From: Pseudomonadota bacterium
Lineage (GTDB): Bacteria > Pseudomonadota > Alphaproteobacteria > Sphingomonadales > Sphingomonadaceae
Direction: 5' to 3'
Assembly (NCBI GenBank): GCA_963205285.1
Contig: CAUJJQ010000106.1
Span: forward strand, 1 to 5,543
Length of the DNA stretch: 5,543 nt
A program made the position numbers and the translations under genes. The notes under the pieces were generated by a model. It was not told where the DNA came from, ran no database searches, and was given only the letters and a program-made list of their open reading frames with translations. Each line of letters opens with the position of its first letter. Within the stretch, counting starts at the first letter, position 1. Shown here in pieces: positions 1-5,543 of this stretch.

Positions 1-712
1 CATGGCCGAAAAGTTCAGATTCGAGCAGATTTTCAGGGATGGCGGCACAGTTGATGGCGATGCATTTTTGCGCCTTGCGCCCGCTAAGGTCGTGCAGCGC
101 GCGCGCCAGCAATTCCTTGCCCGTCCCGCTCGCGCCCAGCAGCATGACCGACAGATTGGCCGGGGCCAATTTCTCGATCATCCGCACGACCTTGACCATT
201 TCAGGGGCCGCAGTCACCAGCGCGCCCAAAGCGGTCGTCGCGCCCGGCACGGCGGCGAGCAGGCGGCGGTTCTCCGCCTCCAGCGCCGCGACATGAAATG
301 CGCGTGCGACAATCGCCCCCAATTGGTCAAAATCGAGCGGCTTTTGGTAAAAATCCCATGCACCTGCCGCAATCGCACGACGCGCGCTGTCGCGGTCATT
401 ATGCCCCGATGCCACCACGACCTTGCAATGTGGGGCGAGCGCCAAAATCTCCGCCAAAGTGGCCATGCCTTCGCTGACCCCATCGGGATCGGGCGGCAGG
501 CCAAGGTCGAGCGTGACGACCGCTGGTTCTTCAGCGCGCAACATGGTGATGGCGTCGGCCCGTGCGCCGGCAATCCGCACGTCATAATCGGCATAGGCCC
601 ATTTGAGCTGGGTCTGCAGTCCGGGATCATCCTCCACGACCAACAGCTTGGGCAACAGCTTGGGCAGGGATTGGGGCGCTTGTCCGCTTTGCATATTTTC
701 CATCTTGCTCAT
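1..712 (-). CDS. prsR: PEP-CTERM system sigma-54-dependent response regulator PrsR, 3' end cut by window edge
   Basis: Response regulator of the PrsK/PrsR pair; the first 237 residues are visible and the frame stays open to position 1. The receiver domain spans about residues 22-140: LLVVEDDP supplies the acidic pair (E27, D28), D69 in TLDLGLP is the predicted phosphoacceptor, S102 in VASGH is the conserved Ser/Thr, and K124 is in QKPL. A linker (about 141-165) leads to the sigma-54-interaction AAA+ domain, with Walker A GASGTGKE (193-200), the NCAAIP segment (221-226) and ESELFGH (231-237) at the edge. The GAFTGA loop, Walker B and DNA-binding domain should lie outside the window. The chosen ATG (712-710) overlaps the prsK stop as ATGA; ATGs at 703 and 694 are possible alternatives. 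No independent promoter or strong Shine-Dalgarno is visible, so translation is probably coupled to prsK. Family knowledge: such regulators activate sigma-54 promoters of PEP-CTERM genes in exosortase A genomes. The close fit to that family is by recognition, not by search. Confidence 0.9.
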   Translation of the reverse strand, partial: MSKMENMQSGQAPQSLPKLLPKLLVVEDDPGLQTQLKWAYADYDVRIAGARADAITMLRAEEPAVVTLDLGLPPDPDGVSEGMATLAEILALAPHCKVVVASGHNDRDSARRAIAAGAWDFYQKPLDFDQLGAIVARAFHVAALEAENRRLLAAVPGATTALGALVTAAPEMVKVVRMIEKLAPANLSVMLLGASGTGKELLARALHDLSGRKAQKCIAINCAAIPENLLESELFGH

Positions 713-2772
713 GCCGCTGCGCTTTCGCTCGCGGGTGCCGCCGCCTTGAGGTGCAGGGTGAAAATGGTTCCCGCCCCTTCGTTGGAGGCGACATTCAGGG
801 TGCCGCCCATCGCCTCTGCCAATTGGCGCGCCTGAAAGGCACCGATTCCAAAACCCCCCGCCTTGGTGGAACTGAAGGGGCGGAATAATTCATGCTGCAT
901 GAAGGCTTCGCTCATCCCGCAACCGCTGTCTTTGATGTCGAGGCAGATGTGCGTGTCGCTGCGCCGCAGTTCGATTTGCACCGGCGCATCCGCCCCACTC
1001 GCATCAATCGCATTTTGGGCGATGAGGGCGATCAACTGTTCGATGGTCGCACCATCACCCACTGCCCAAAATTCCCCCGCACCGTGGATTTCGACCGCGT
1101 GACGCAGCTGGAGGGTGAGCGCGGCGCGCGCTACCAATGCGCCGAGTTCCACCGGATGCAGCGCGTCGATCTGCACCCTGCCCTGTCCGCGCAATTTGTC
1201 GGTCAACTGGCCGAGGCGTTCGGCGCTCAATTTGAGCGTGGCGACCATATCCTCCCGAAAAGCGGGGTTTTGGCCATGGCGTTCGGCGTTACGGGACAGG
1301 AGCGCCATCTGGCTCGCCAGATTTTTAACATCGTGCATGACAAAGGCAAAACGACGGTGAAATTCCTCAAACCGTGCAGATTCGGCGAGCGCACTGCTGC
1401 TGCGCGCTTCGGCGAGGTGGAGCGCGGCCTGCCGCGCTGCGGCGCGCAACAGGTCAAAATCCTCCCAATCCAGGACGCGGTCGAGCGGTGGGCGATCGAT
1501 GATCAGCATCGCGTCCAATTGCTCCCCATGGAGTAGCGGGACGATGATCCAATGGTCGCGCGCGGCAAGCAAAGCATCGGGAATGGCGGCAATTTCACGC
1601 GGCGGGGCCGTGCCCGCGCGCGCTTCGTCGATCTGAATGATGCGCACTTCGCGGCTGAGATACTGGCCGAGCATCGCCCAGTCGAGCGTACGCAGCCCGC
1701 TGGTGCAGGCGCTTGGCGATGCGACAAATCCGTCCGCGTTGCGCCCGATCAGATGGCCAGCCGGACTGCCGACAATATCGCTGAGCGCGCGCACGACCCG
1801 GCCGTCAATATCCTGCCCATCCGCGTTGGCTGCAATGGGTGCATGCAAAGTTGCCGAGAAGCGCATCCATTCGGCGCGATAATCATAGCGATGCGCAAAA
1901 AAATGCTTGGCAATCCAAACCTGCGCATAGGCGCGAAACCGCCGCGAGAGCAGAATGAGCATGCCCACCCCTGCACCGGTGAGCAGCAAGCCGCCCTGCG
2001 CCGTCGCCGTGTAGAAATGCCCACTGCCCGGCAGCAATACCGACAAGAGCGCGAGCAGCGCCAGCCATGCCGCAACCACCGTCGCGCCGATCGAACGCAG
2101 CGCCGCCGGGCGTGACAGCCGCACCGGCTGCGTCGCCGGGCGCAACAGCGCCAGTGTCAATGCACCGAGCGCCAGCCCAACCGGCAGCGGGCGTAGCGCC
2201 GCAAGCAGCATCGCGGGTGCATTGCCGAAATAGCTGATCGCATAGAGGTTGAGGTCATATCCCCACAGGAGGCCGAGCGCGATGACCGGCAGGCCGATGT
2301 CGTGGGTGCGGTCGCGGTGTCCGGCGGCATGGACATTATGGAGTAGAACGAGCCCGCCCGCCAACACCAGCATCATGATCGATTCGACCTGCACCCACAT
2401 GATGACCGGCTTCAGCCCCATGACGGCGGGCAAAGCGAGCAGCACCATCAGCAACGCCTGCACACTGGTGAGGCCCACATAAATCCAGCCGATGGGGGAC
2501 AGGCGGCGCGACGGTGAGCCGGCACCTGCGACATGTGCGAGGAACCACAACCAGCCGAGGTTGCGTCCCGATTCCATCACCAGCGCGGCAAAGCTGAACT
2601 GCCCGAAAAGCGCAACAAAGCCCAGCCACACCCCCGTCATGCCCAATGCCGCAACGAGCGCCAGCGGCATCGCCCGCCGCGCGAGCAATAATGCCCCGGC
2701 GAGTAGCAGAAACAGCCCCGACAAAATCAGGAAAATAGTGTTGATCCACGCGACCAGACTTGGGGTCAGCAT
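709..2772 (-). CDS. prsK: PEP-CTERM/XrtA system sensor histidine kinase PrsK
   Basis: Inner-membrane sensor kinase of 687 residues, a normal length for PrsK. The first ~276 residues are very hydrophobic, with about eight or nine membrane segments (roughly 9-30, 36-58, 95-118, 122-146, 160-180, 185-210, 229-248, 257-276, plus a weak one near 72-84). A GAF-like domain occupies about 301-455. The dimerisation helix carries the H-box [10 protein letters not shown] with H480 as predicted phosphorylation site. The ATPase domain shows the N-box QNAIDAS (N587), G1 box DSGCGM (615-620), F-box LFRPF (629-633) and G2 box GFGIG (640-644), followed by [13 protein letters not shown]. All catalytic boxes are present, so the kinase should be active. 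The start is ATG 2772-2770, which overlaps the upstream stop as TGATG and has AAGGGG seven bases before it; a TTG at 2775 is possible but too close to that site. The gene ends four bases into prsR, its predicted partner. The activating signal is not evident. Confidence 0.92.
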   Translation of the reverse strand: MLTPSLVAWINTIFLILSGLFLLLAGALLLARRAMPLALVAALGMTGVWLGFVALFGQFSFAALVMESGRNLGWLWFLAHVAGAGSPSRRLSPIGWIYVGLTSVQALLMVLLALPAVMGLKPVIMWVQVESIMMLVLAGGLVLLHNVHAAGHRDRTHDIGLPVIALGLLWGYDLNLYAISYFGNAPAMLLAALRPLPVGLALGALTLALLRPATQPVRLSRPAALRSIGATVVAAWLALLALLSVLLPGSGHFYTATAQGGLLLTGAGVGMLILLSRRFRAYAQVWIAKHFFAHRYDYRAEWMRFSATLHAPIAANADGQDIDGRVVRALSDIVGSPAGHLIGRNADGFVASPSACTSGLRTLDWAMLGQYLSREVRIIQIDEARAGTAPPREIAAIPDALLAARDHWIIVPLLHGEQLDAMLIIDRPPLDRVLDWEDFDLLRAAARQAALHLAEARSSSALAESARFEEFHRRFAFVMHDVKNLASQMALLSRNAERHGQNPAFREDMVATLKLSAERLGQLTDKLRGQGRVQIDALHPVELGALVARAALTLQLRHAVEIHGAGEFWAVGDGATIEQLIALIAQNAIDASGADAPVQIELRRSDTHICLDIKDSGCGMSEAFMQHELFRPFSSTKAGGFGIGAFQARQLAEAMGGTLNVASNEGAGTIFTLHLKAAAPASESAAA

Positions 2773-4160
2773 CAACGTGCCCCTTCGGGCCAGACGACAA
2801 CGCGCACGGTTTGCAACAGGATCAAAAGGTCGAAAAAGGGCGTGTAATTTTTGGCGTAATAAAGGTCATATTCCAGCTTTGCGCGCGCATCCTCCACCGA
2901 TGCGCCATAGGGATAATTGATCTGCGCCCAGCCAGTCAGCCCCGGCTTCACCATATGGCGTTCGGCATAATATGGGATATGTTTTTCCAGGTCGGCGACA
3001 AATTCGGGGCGTTCGGGGCGCGGGCCGACAAAGCTCATCTCCCCCTTCAACACATTCCACGCCTGCGGGATTTCATCGATGCGGGTCTGGCGCAGAAATT
3101 TGCCGATCCGCGTGATGCGCGGGTCATTTTCCGCCGCCCAGATCGCCTTGCCGCCCGCCTCTGCATCCGAACGCATCGAACGGAATTTGATAATCTGATA
3201 GGGTTCGCCATAAAGGCCGACGCGCGTCTGGCGGTAGAAAATCGGCCCCTTGCTGTCGAGCCGCACCGCAATGGCAGCGCCGATGGTGAGCGGCAGGGTC
3301 AGCAGCAGCACCGAAATGCTGGCAAGGATGTCAAAAGCGCGCTTCGCCAGTTTGGACAGCCGCTGTCCGGCGGTGAAACCATCGGAAAAAATAAACCAGC
3401 TGGGGTTGACGGTGGCGAGGTCGACGCGCCCCGTCTCCCGTTCCAGAAAGCTCGATATTTCATTGACATAAACGCCGGTCGTCTTGACGCGCAACAAGTC
3501 ATCGAGGGGGAGGGCATTGCGCCTTTCCTCCAGCGCCAGCACCACTTCATTGGCACCCAGTTGCAGCACATGGTCGGACAGGTTGATGATGTCGTTACGG
3601 TGCATCGCCCCTGCAACCACCGGCGCCTTGTCGGTCATCGATACAAATCCGACTACCGCAAAGCCACTGCCGGGGCGCTTTGCCAGTGCCTCTATCCGCG
3701 CCGCACGCTCGCCCGCGCCGAGCAGCAATATCCGACGCTGGAAATTCTTGGGGTTGATCTGTTTGACGATGAGGAGGCGGAGCAACGCCGGCAGCAAAAT
3801 CGCCAGCGGCATCGCATAGGCGAGGTTGGATCGCCACAGCGCCACCTGTGGCAGGATGAAATATAGCGTGGCGAGCAGGATGACCGCGACGCTGACCGCC
3901 GCTAATTGCCGCATCAACATATAATGCAGCGATTGGAGCGCCTGTGTGCCATATACGCCAACCGCCGACATACCCAATTGGACGACAATCGCAAAGCTGA
4001 GCAGCGCGGCGAAGCGCTCCGCCGCTGGCGTAATGGCCATATCAATCTGCCATGCGCGGATCACCCAGGCGCATTCGGCCGCCAGCAACAGCGCCAGAAA
4101 GTCCGCCAGCGCCAGCGCGAGCACCGCGCGCGAAATATAATGTTTGAACAGGCGGATCAT
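2772..4160 (-). CDS. XrtA/PEP-CTERM-associated exopolysaccharide sugar transferase (EpsB_2-like, TIGR03013 type)
   Basis: Polyprenyl-phosphate glycosyl-1-phosphate transferase of 462 residues that should load the first sugar phosphate of an exopolysaccharide repeat onto undecaprenyl phosphate at the inner membrane. The N-terminal third has about four or five membrane segments (roughly 12-35, 50-70, 85-104, 112-132). A soluble Rossmann-like region begins with RRILLLGAGERAARIEAL (142-159). The C-terminal bacterial sugar transferase domain starts at KRAFDI (273-278), followed by a hydrophobic re-entrant or membrane stretch (279-298), FYRQTRVG (308-315), IKFRSMR (324-330), the catalytic-type Asp-Glu in RIDEIPQAWNV (D362, E363), FVGPRPERPEF (377-387) and KPGLTGWAQINYPYG (405-419). 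Start ATG 4160 gives MIRLFKHY, a usual beginning for this family; its ribosome site is weak. It is first in the operon, immediately before prsK and prsR. That order, rather than any residue, supports the PEP-CTERM assignment over a generic WcaJ/WbaP-type transferase. The donor sugar cannot be told. Confidence 0.92.
   Translation of the reverse strand: MIRLFKHYISRAVLALALADFLALLLAAECAWVIRAWQIDMAITPAAERFAALLSFAIVVQLGMSAVGVYGTQALQSLHYMLMRQLAAVSVAVILLATLYFILPQVALWRSNLAYAMPLAILLPALLRLLIVKQINPKNFQRRILLLGAGERAARIEALAKRPGSGFAVVGFVSMTDKAPVVAGAMHRNDIINLSDHVLQLGANEVVLALEERRNALPLDDLLRVKTTGVYVNEISSFLERETGRVDLATVNPSWFIFSDGFTAGQRLSKLAKRAFDILASISVLLLTLPLTIGAAIAVRLDSKGPIFYRQTRVGLYGEPYQIIKFRSMRSDAEAGGKAIWAAENDPRITRIGKFLRQTRIDEIPQAWNVLKGEMSFVGPRPERPEFVADLEKHIPYYAERHMVKPGLTGWAQINYPYGASVEDARAKLEYDLYYAKNYTPFFDLLILLQTVRVVVWPEGAR
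2780..2785 (-). promoter_or_regulatory. Ribosome binding site that decides the prsK start
   Basis: On the minus strand AAGGGG lies inside the last codons of the sugar transferase, seven bases before ATG 2772-2770. The spacing is good for that ATG and poor (four bases) for the TTG at 2775, so prsK most likely starts at ATG 2772. Confidence 0.6.
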
Positions 4161-4260
4161 CGTTGCAAAATGCGCTCATACAGGCAGTGAATGGCCTTTC
4201 TTAGCATGACCATCTTGCCTGTCGGTTAATTTTACACTTTCGACCCAAAAGGATTTGCAC
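4161..4260. promoter_or_regulatory. Divergent intergenic promoter region with spaced inverted repeat
   Basis: This 100-bp gap separates the leftward polysaccharide operon from the rightward dehydrogenase gene, so both promoters should be here or overlap the gene ends. It is more AT-rich than the flanking genes, especially 4225-4240. A weak sigma-70-like arrangement for the plus strand is TTAGCA (4201-4206), 18 bases, GTTAAT (4225-4230), 8 of 12 matches to the consensus. No convincing minus-strand promoter stands out. A perfect 7-bp inverted repeat, ACAGGCA (4180-4186) and TGCCTGT (4216-4222), has half-sites centred 36 bp apart. I looked for a sigma-54 -24/-12 element (GG, ten bases, GC) on both strands and found none with proper spacing. 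Promoter positions are inference. Confidence 0.45.
4247..4253 (+). promoter_or_regulatory. Ribosome binding site fixing the dehydrogenase start
   Basis: AAAAGGA lies seven bases before ATG 4261. An in-frame TTG at 4255 would sit only one base after this site, so ATG 4261 is the start. Confidence 0.75.
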
Positions 4261-5373
4261 ATGAAAAGCCGTGCCGCCGTCGCATTTGCCGCCAATCAGC
4301 CGCTGGAAATCGTCGAGGTGGATGTGGCGGGTCCGCGCGCGGGCGAAGTGTTGGTCGAAATCATGGCTACCGGCATCTGCCATACCGACGCCTATACGCT
4401 GGACGGTTTGGATAGCGAGGGGCTGTTCCCGTGCATCCTGGGGCATGAGGGGGCGGGCATCGTGCGCGAAGTGGGAACGGGCGTCACCAGCGTCGTGCCG
4501 GGTGACCATGTCATCCCGCTCTACACCCCAGAATGCGGCCAGTGCAAAAGCTGCCGATCAGGCAAGACCAATTTATGCACCGCCATCCGCGCGACGCAGG
4601 GCAAGGGCGTGATGCCCGACGGCAGCAGCCGCTTTTCCTACAGGGGACAGCCGATATTCCATTATATGGGCTGTTCGACATTTTCGAACTTCACCGTCCT
4701 GCCCGAAATTGCCCTCGCCAAAATCCGCAAGGACGCGCCCTTTCAGACCAGTTGCTACATCGGCTGCGGGGTTACAACCGGGGTCGGCGCGGTGACCAAC
4801 ACCGCCAAAGTGGCAGCCGGTGACAGCGTTGCCGTTTTCGGATTGGGCGGCATCGGCCTAAACGTCATTCAGGGGGCAAAGATGGTCGGCGCCGCGCCGA
4901 TCATCGGCATCGACATCAACCCCGAACGCGCCGCATGGGGCGAAAAATTCGGCATGACCCATTTCATCGATGCGCAGGGCAAATCGCGCGAGGAAATGGT
5001 CGCGGCCATAGCGGCGCTGACCGACGGCGGGGCCGATTTCAGCTTTGACGCGACCGGCAATACCGACGTTATGCGCACCGCGCTCGAATCCTGCCATCGC
5101 GGCTGGGGCACCAGCATCATCATCGGCGTTGCCGAAGCGGGTAAGGAAATATCGACCCGTCCCTTTCATTTGGTGACCGGGCGCTATTGGCGCGGCACCG
5201 CCTTTGGCGGGGCAAAGGGGCGCAGCGATGTCCCCAAAATCGTCGATCTATATATGGATGGCCAAATCGCCATCGACCCGATGATCACCCATCTGCTCAG
5301 CCTCGATGAAATCAACAAGGGGTTTGAACTGATGCACGCAGGGCAAAGCATCCGTTCGGTGGTGGTGTTTTAG
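4261..5373 (+). CDS. frmA: S-(hydroxymethyl)glutathione dehydrogenase / class III alcohol dehydrogenase
   Basis: Cytosolic zinc enzyme of 370 residues, the usual length, that oxidises S-hydroxymethylglutathione (formaldehyde plus glutathione) to S-formylglutathione with NAD+. The family also acts on long-chain alcohols and reduces S-nitrosoglutathione. Catalytic zinc ligands are C40 (GICHTD), H62 with E63 (GHEGAG) and C169 (IGCGVTTG). The structural zinc has C92, C95, C98 and C106 ([16 protein letters not shown]). Class III markers are D51 and E53 in the segment before FPCILGHE and R110 in IRATQGKG, matching the residues that bind the glutathione adduct in the human enzyme. The Rossmann fold has GLGGIG (194-199) and the acidic D218 in GIDINPER, which indicates NAD rather than NADP. 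The end IRSVVVF is typical. It has a good ribosome site and its own divergent promoter region. The usual partner, S-formylglutathione hydrolase, is not seen in the 170 bases downstream. The enzyme class is near certain; the symbol follows the E. coli name (adhC and flhA are also used). Confidence 0.97.
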   Translation: MKSRAAVAFAANQPLEIVEVDVAGPRAGEVLVEIMATGICHTDAYTLDGLDSEGLFPCILGHEGAGIVREVGTGVTSVVPGDHVIPLYTPECGQCKSCRSGKTNLCTAIRATQGKGVMPDGSSRFSYRGQPIFHYMGCSTFSNFTVLPEIALAKIRKDAPFQTSCYIGCGVTTGVGAVTNTAKVAAGDSVAVFGLGGIGLNVIQGAKMVGAAPIIGIDINPERAAWGEKFGMTHFIDAQGKSREEMVAAIAALTDGGADFSFDATGNTDVMRTALESCHRGWGTSIIIGVAEAGKEISTRPFHLVTGRYWRGTAFGGAKGRSDVPKIVDLYMDGQIAIDPMITHLLSLDEINKGFELMHAGQSIRSVVVF

Positions 5374-5376
5374 CGT

Positions 5377-5416
5377 GATTTTGAGTGAAATGGCTCATTT
5401 CACCGCTCGGAAATCC
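5377..5416 (+). terminator. Imperfect hairpin just after the dehydrogenase gene, possible terminator
   Basis: Four bases after the stop codon an interrupted hairpin begins. The core is a perfect 8-bp stem GTGAAATG (5385-5392) with CATTTCAC (5396-5403) around a GCT loop. An outer 5-bp stem GATTT (5377-5381) with AAATC (5412-5416) can stack on it across an internal loop. No run of T follows on the plus strand, so it is not a textbook intrinsic terminator; it could instead protect the 3' end of the message. Confidence 0.4.
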
Positions 5417-5439
5417 GCCAAGATATGAAGCCGAGACAC

Positions 5440-5456
5440 GGGCATATATTGTGCCC
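5440..5456. repeat. Small inverted repeat GGGCA/TGCCC
   Basis: GGGCA (5440-5444) and TGCCC (5452-5456) flank the seven bases TATATTG. It is a short stem in the non-coding stretch after the dehydrogenase gene. With only five pairs it may be chance; it is listed because it adds to the run of palindromes at 5377-5530. Confidence 0.25.
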
Positions 5457-5464
5457 CGGCGTAT

Positions 5465-5530
5465 GCAGGGGGCGTCCTCTTTGTGCCCCTGCGAGGGCAG
5501 GGGCTTAGGGGCGAAACCTCCTGCCCTGCC
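5465..5530. repeat. GC-rich extragenic palindrome cluster (REP-like)
   Basis: The strongest element is a perfect 8-bp palindrome GCCCCTGC (5485-5492) with GCAGGGGC (5497-5504) around GAGG, followed by CTTAGGGGCG. This form, a C/G-rich stem followed by a GGGGC-TTAGGGG tail, resembles the extragenic palindromic repeats frequent between genes in sphingomonads and other alphaproteobacteria. Two further arms flank it: GCAGGGG (5465-5471), complementary to 5486-5492, and CCCTGCC (5524-5530), complementary to 5496-5502. The region 5374-5543 as a whole shows no coding frame that I can support. Identity as a repeat family is inferred from its form and cannot be proved from one copy. Confidence 0.4.
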
Positions 5531-5543
5531 ACGCTAGGCTCCT

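Noticed and set aside
107..142. Walker A of PrsR reads GASGTGKE instead of the common GESGTGKE
   Set aside because: The Ala replaces a non-catalytic position; the Lys and Thr needed for nucleotide binding are present, and this variant is not unusual in sigma-54 activators.
2..835. Open frame of 277 codons on the plus strand across prsR and the end of prsK
   Set aside because: Antisense shadow: it crosses the junction of two well-supported minus-strand genes and its translation has no family features.
892..1536. Open frame of 214 codons on the plus strand inside prsK
   Set aside because: Antisense to the kinase core, whose H, N, G and F boxes are all intact on the other strand.
2760..3866. 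Open frame of 368 codons on the plus strand, antisense to the sugar transferase
   Set aside because: It is the complementary frame of a strongly supported gene in GC-rich DNA. Its translation is Arg/Gln/His-rich, lacks any recognisable domain, and no ribosome site supports it.
4161..4260. Sigma-54 promoter (PEP-CTERM box) in front of the polysaccharide operon
   Set aside because: I looked for GG, ten bases, GC on both strands. The closest candidate (minus strand, GGCCATTCACTGCC) has nine bases between the GG and GC, so the operon gives no visible sign of PrsR autoregulation.
5377..5403. Rho-independent terminator for the dehydrogenase
   Set aside because: The hairpin is good but lacks a following T run, so it is kept only as a possible terminator with low confidence.
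1..5543. CRISPR array, insertion sequence, tRNA or rRNA gene
   Set aside because: There are no regularly spaced repeats, transposase motifs, terminal inverted repeats of element size, or recognisable RNA gene signatures on either strand.

Overview
The window looks like ordinary chromosome from an alphaproteobacterium, most likely a member of the Sphingomonadales. The reasons are the GC-rich coding sequence, the close-packed genes, the type of class III alcohol dehydrogenase, and a three-gene set typical of the exosortase A (XrtA)/PEP-CTERM exopolysaccharide system. Genus-level placement is not possible by eye.

Layout. Positions 1-4160 hold one leftward operon (minus strand). In order of transcription it has a membrane sugar transferase (4160 to 2772), the histidine kinase PrsK (2772 to 709) and the sigma-54-type response regulator PrsR (712 to beyond the left edge). 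The junctions are a one-base overlap (TGATG) and a four-base overlap (ATGA), so the three proteins are probably translated in a coupled way from one message. Positions 4161-4260 are a 100-bp divergent intergenic region that must hold the leftward operon promoter and the rightward promoter. Positions 4261-5373 (plus strand) encode a full-length S-(hydroxymethyl)glutathione/class III alcohol dehydrogenase with all its zinc ligands. Positions 5374-5543 are non-coding as far as visible. They contain a terminator-like hairpin and a GC-rich cluster of palindromes resembling the extragenic palindromes common in sphingomonads.

How the genes work together. The sugar transferase starts assembly of an exopolysaccharide repeat unit on a lipid carrier at the inner membrane. 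PrsK is a polytopic sensor kinase with a GAF domain. It should phosphorylate Asp69 of PrsR, whose AAA+ domain then activates sigma-54 promoters, in known systems those of PEP-CTERM genes. The dehydrogenase detoxifies formaldehyde through glutathione; it is divergently transcribed and has no obvious functional tie to the polysaccharide operon.

I found no clearly new system. The points worth a second look are the mutually exclusive stem arms at 5465-5530, a perfect 12-bp tandem duplication at the start of prsR, and a spaced inverted repeat in the divergent promoter region.
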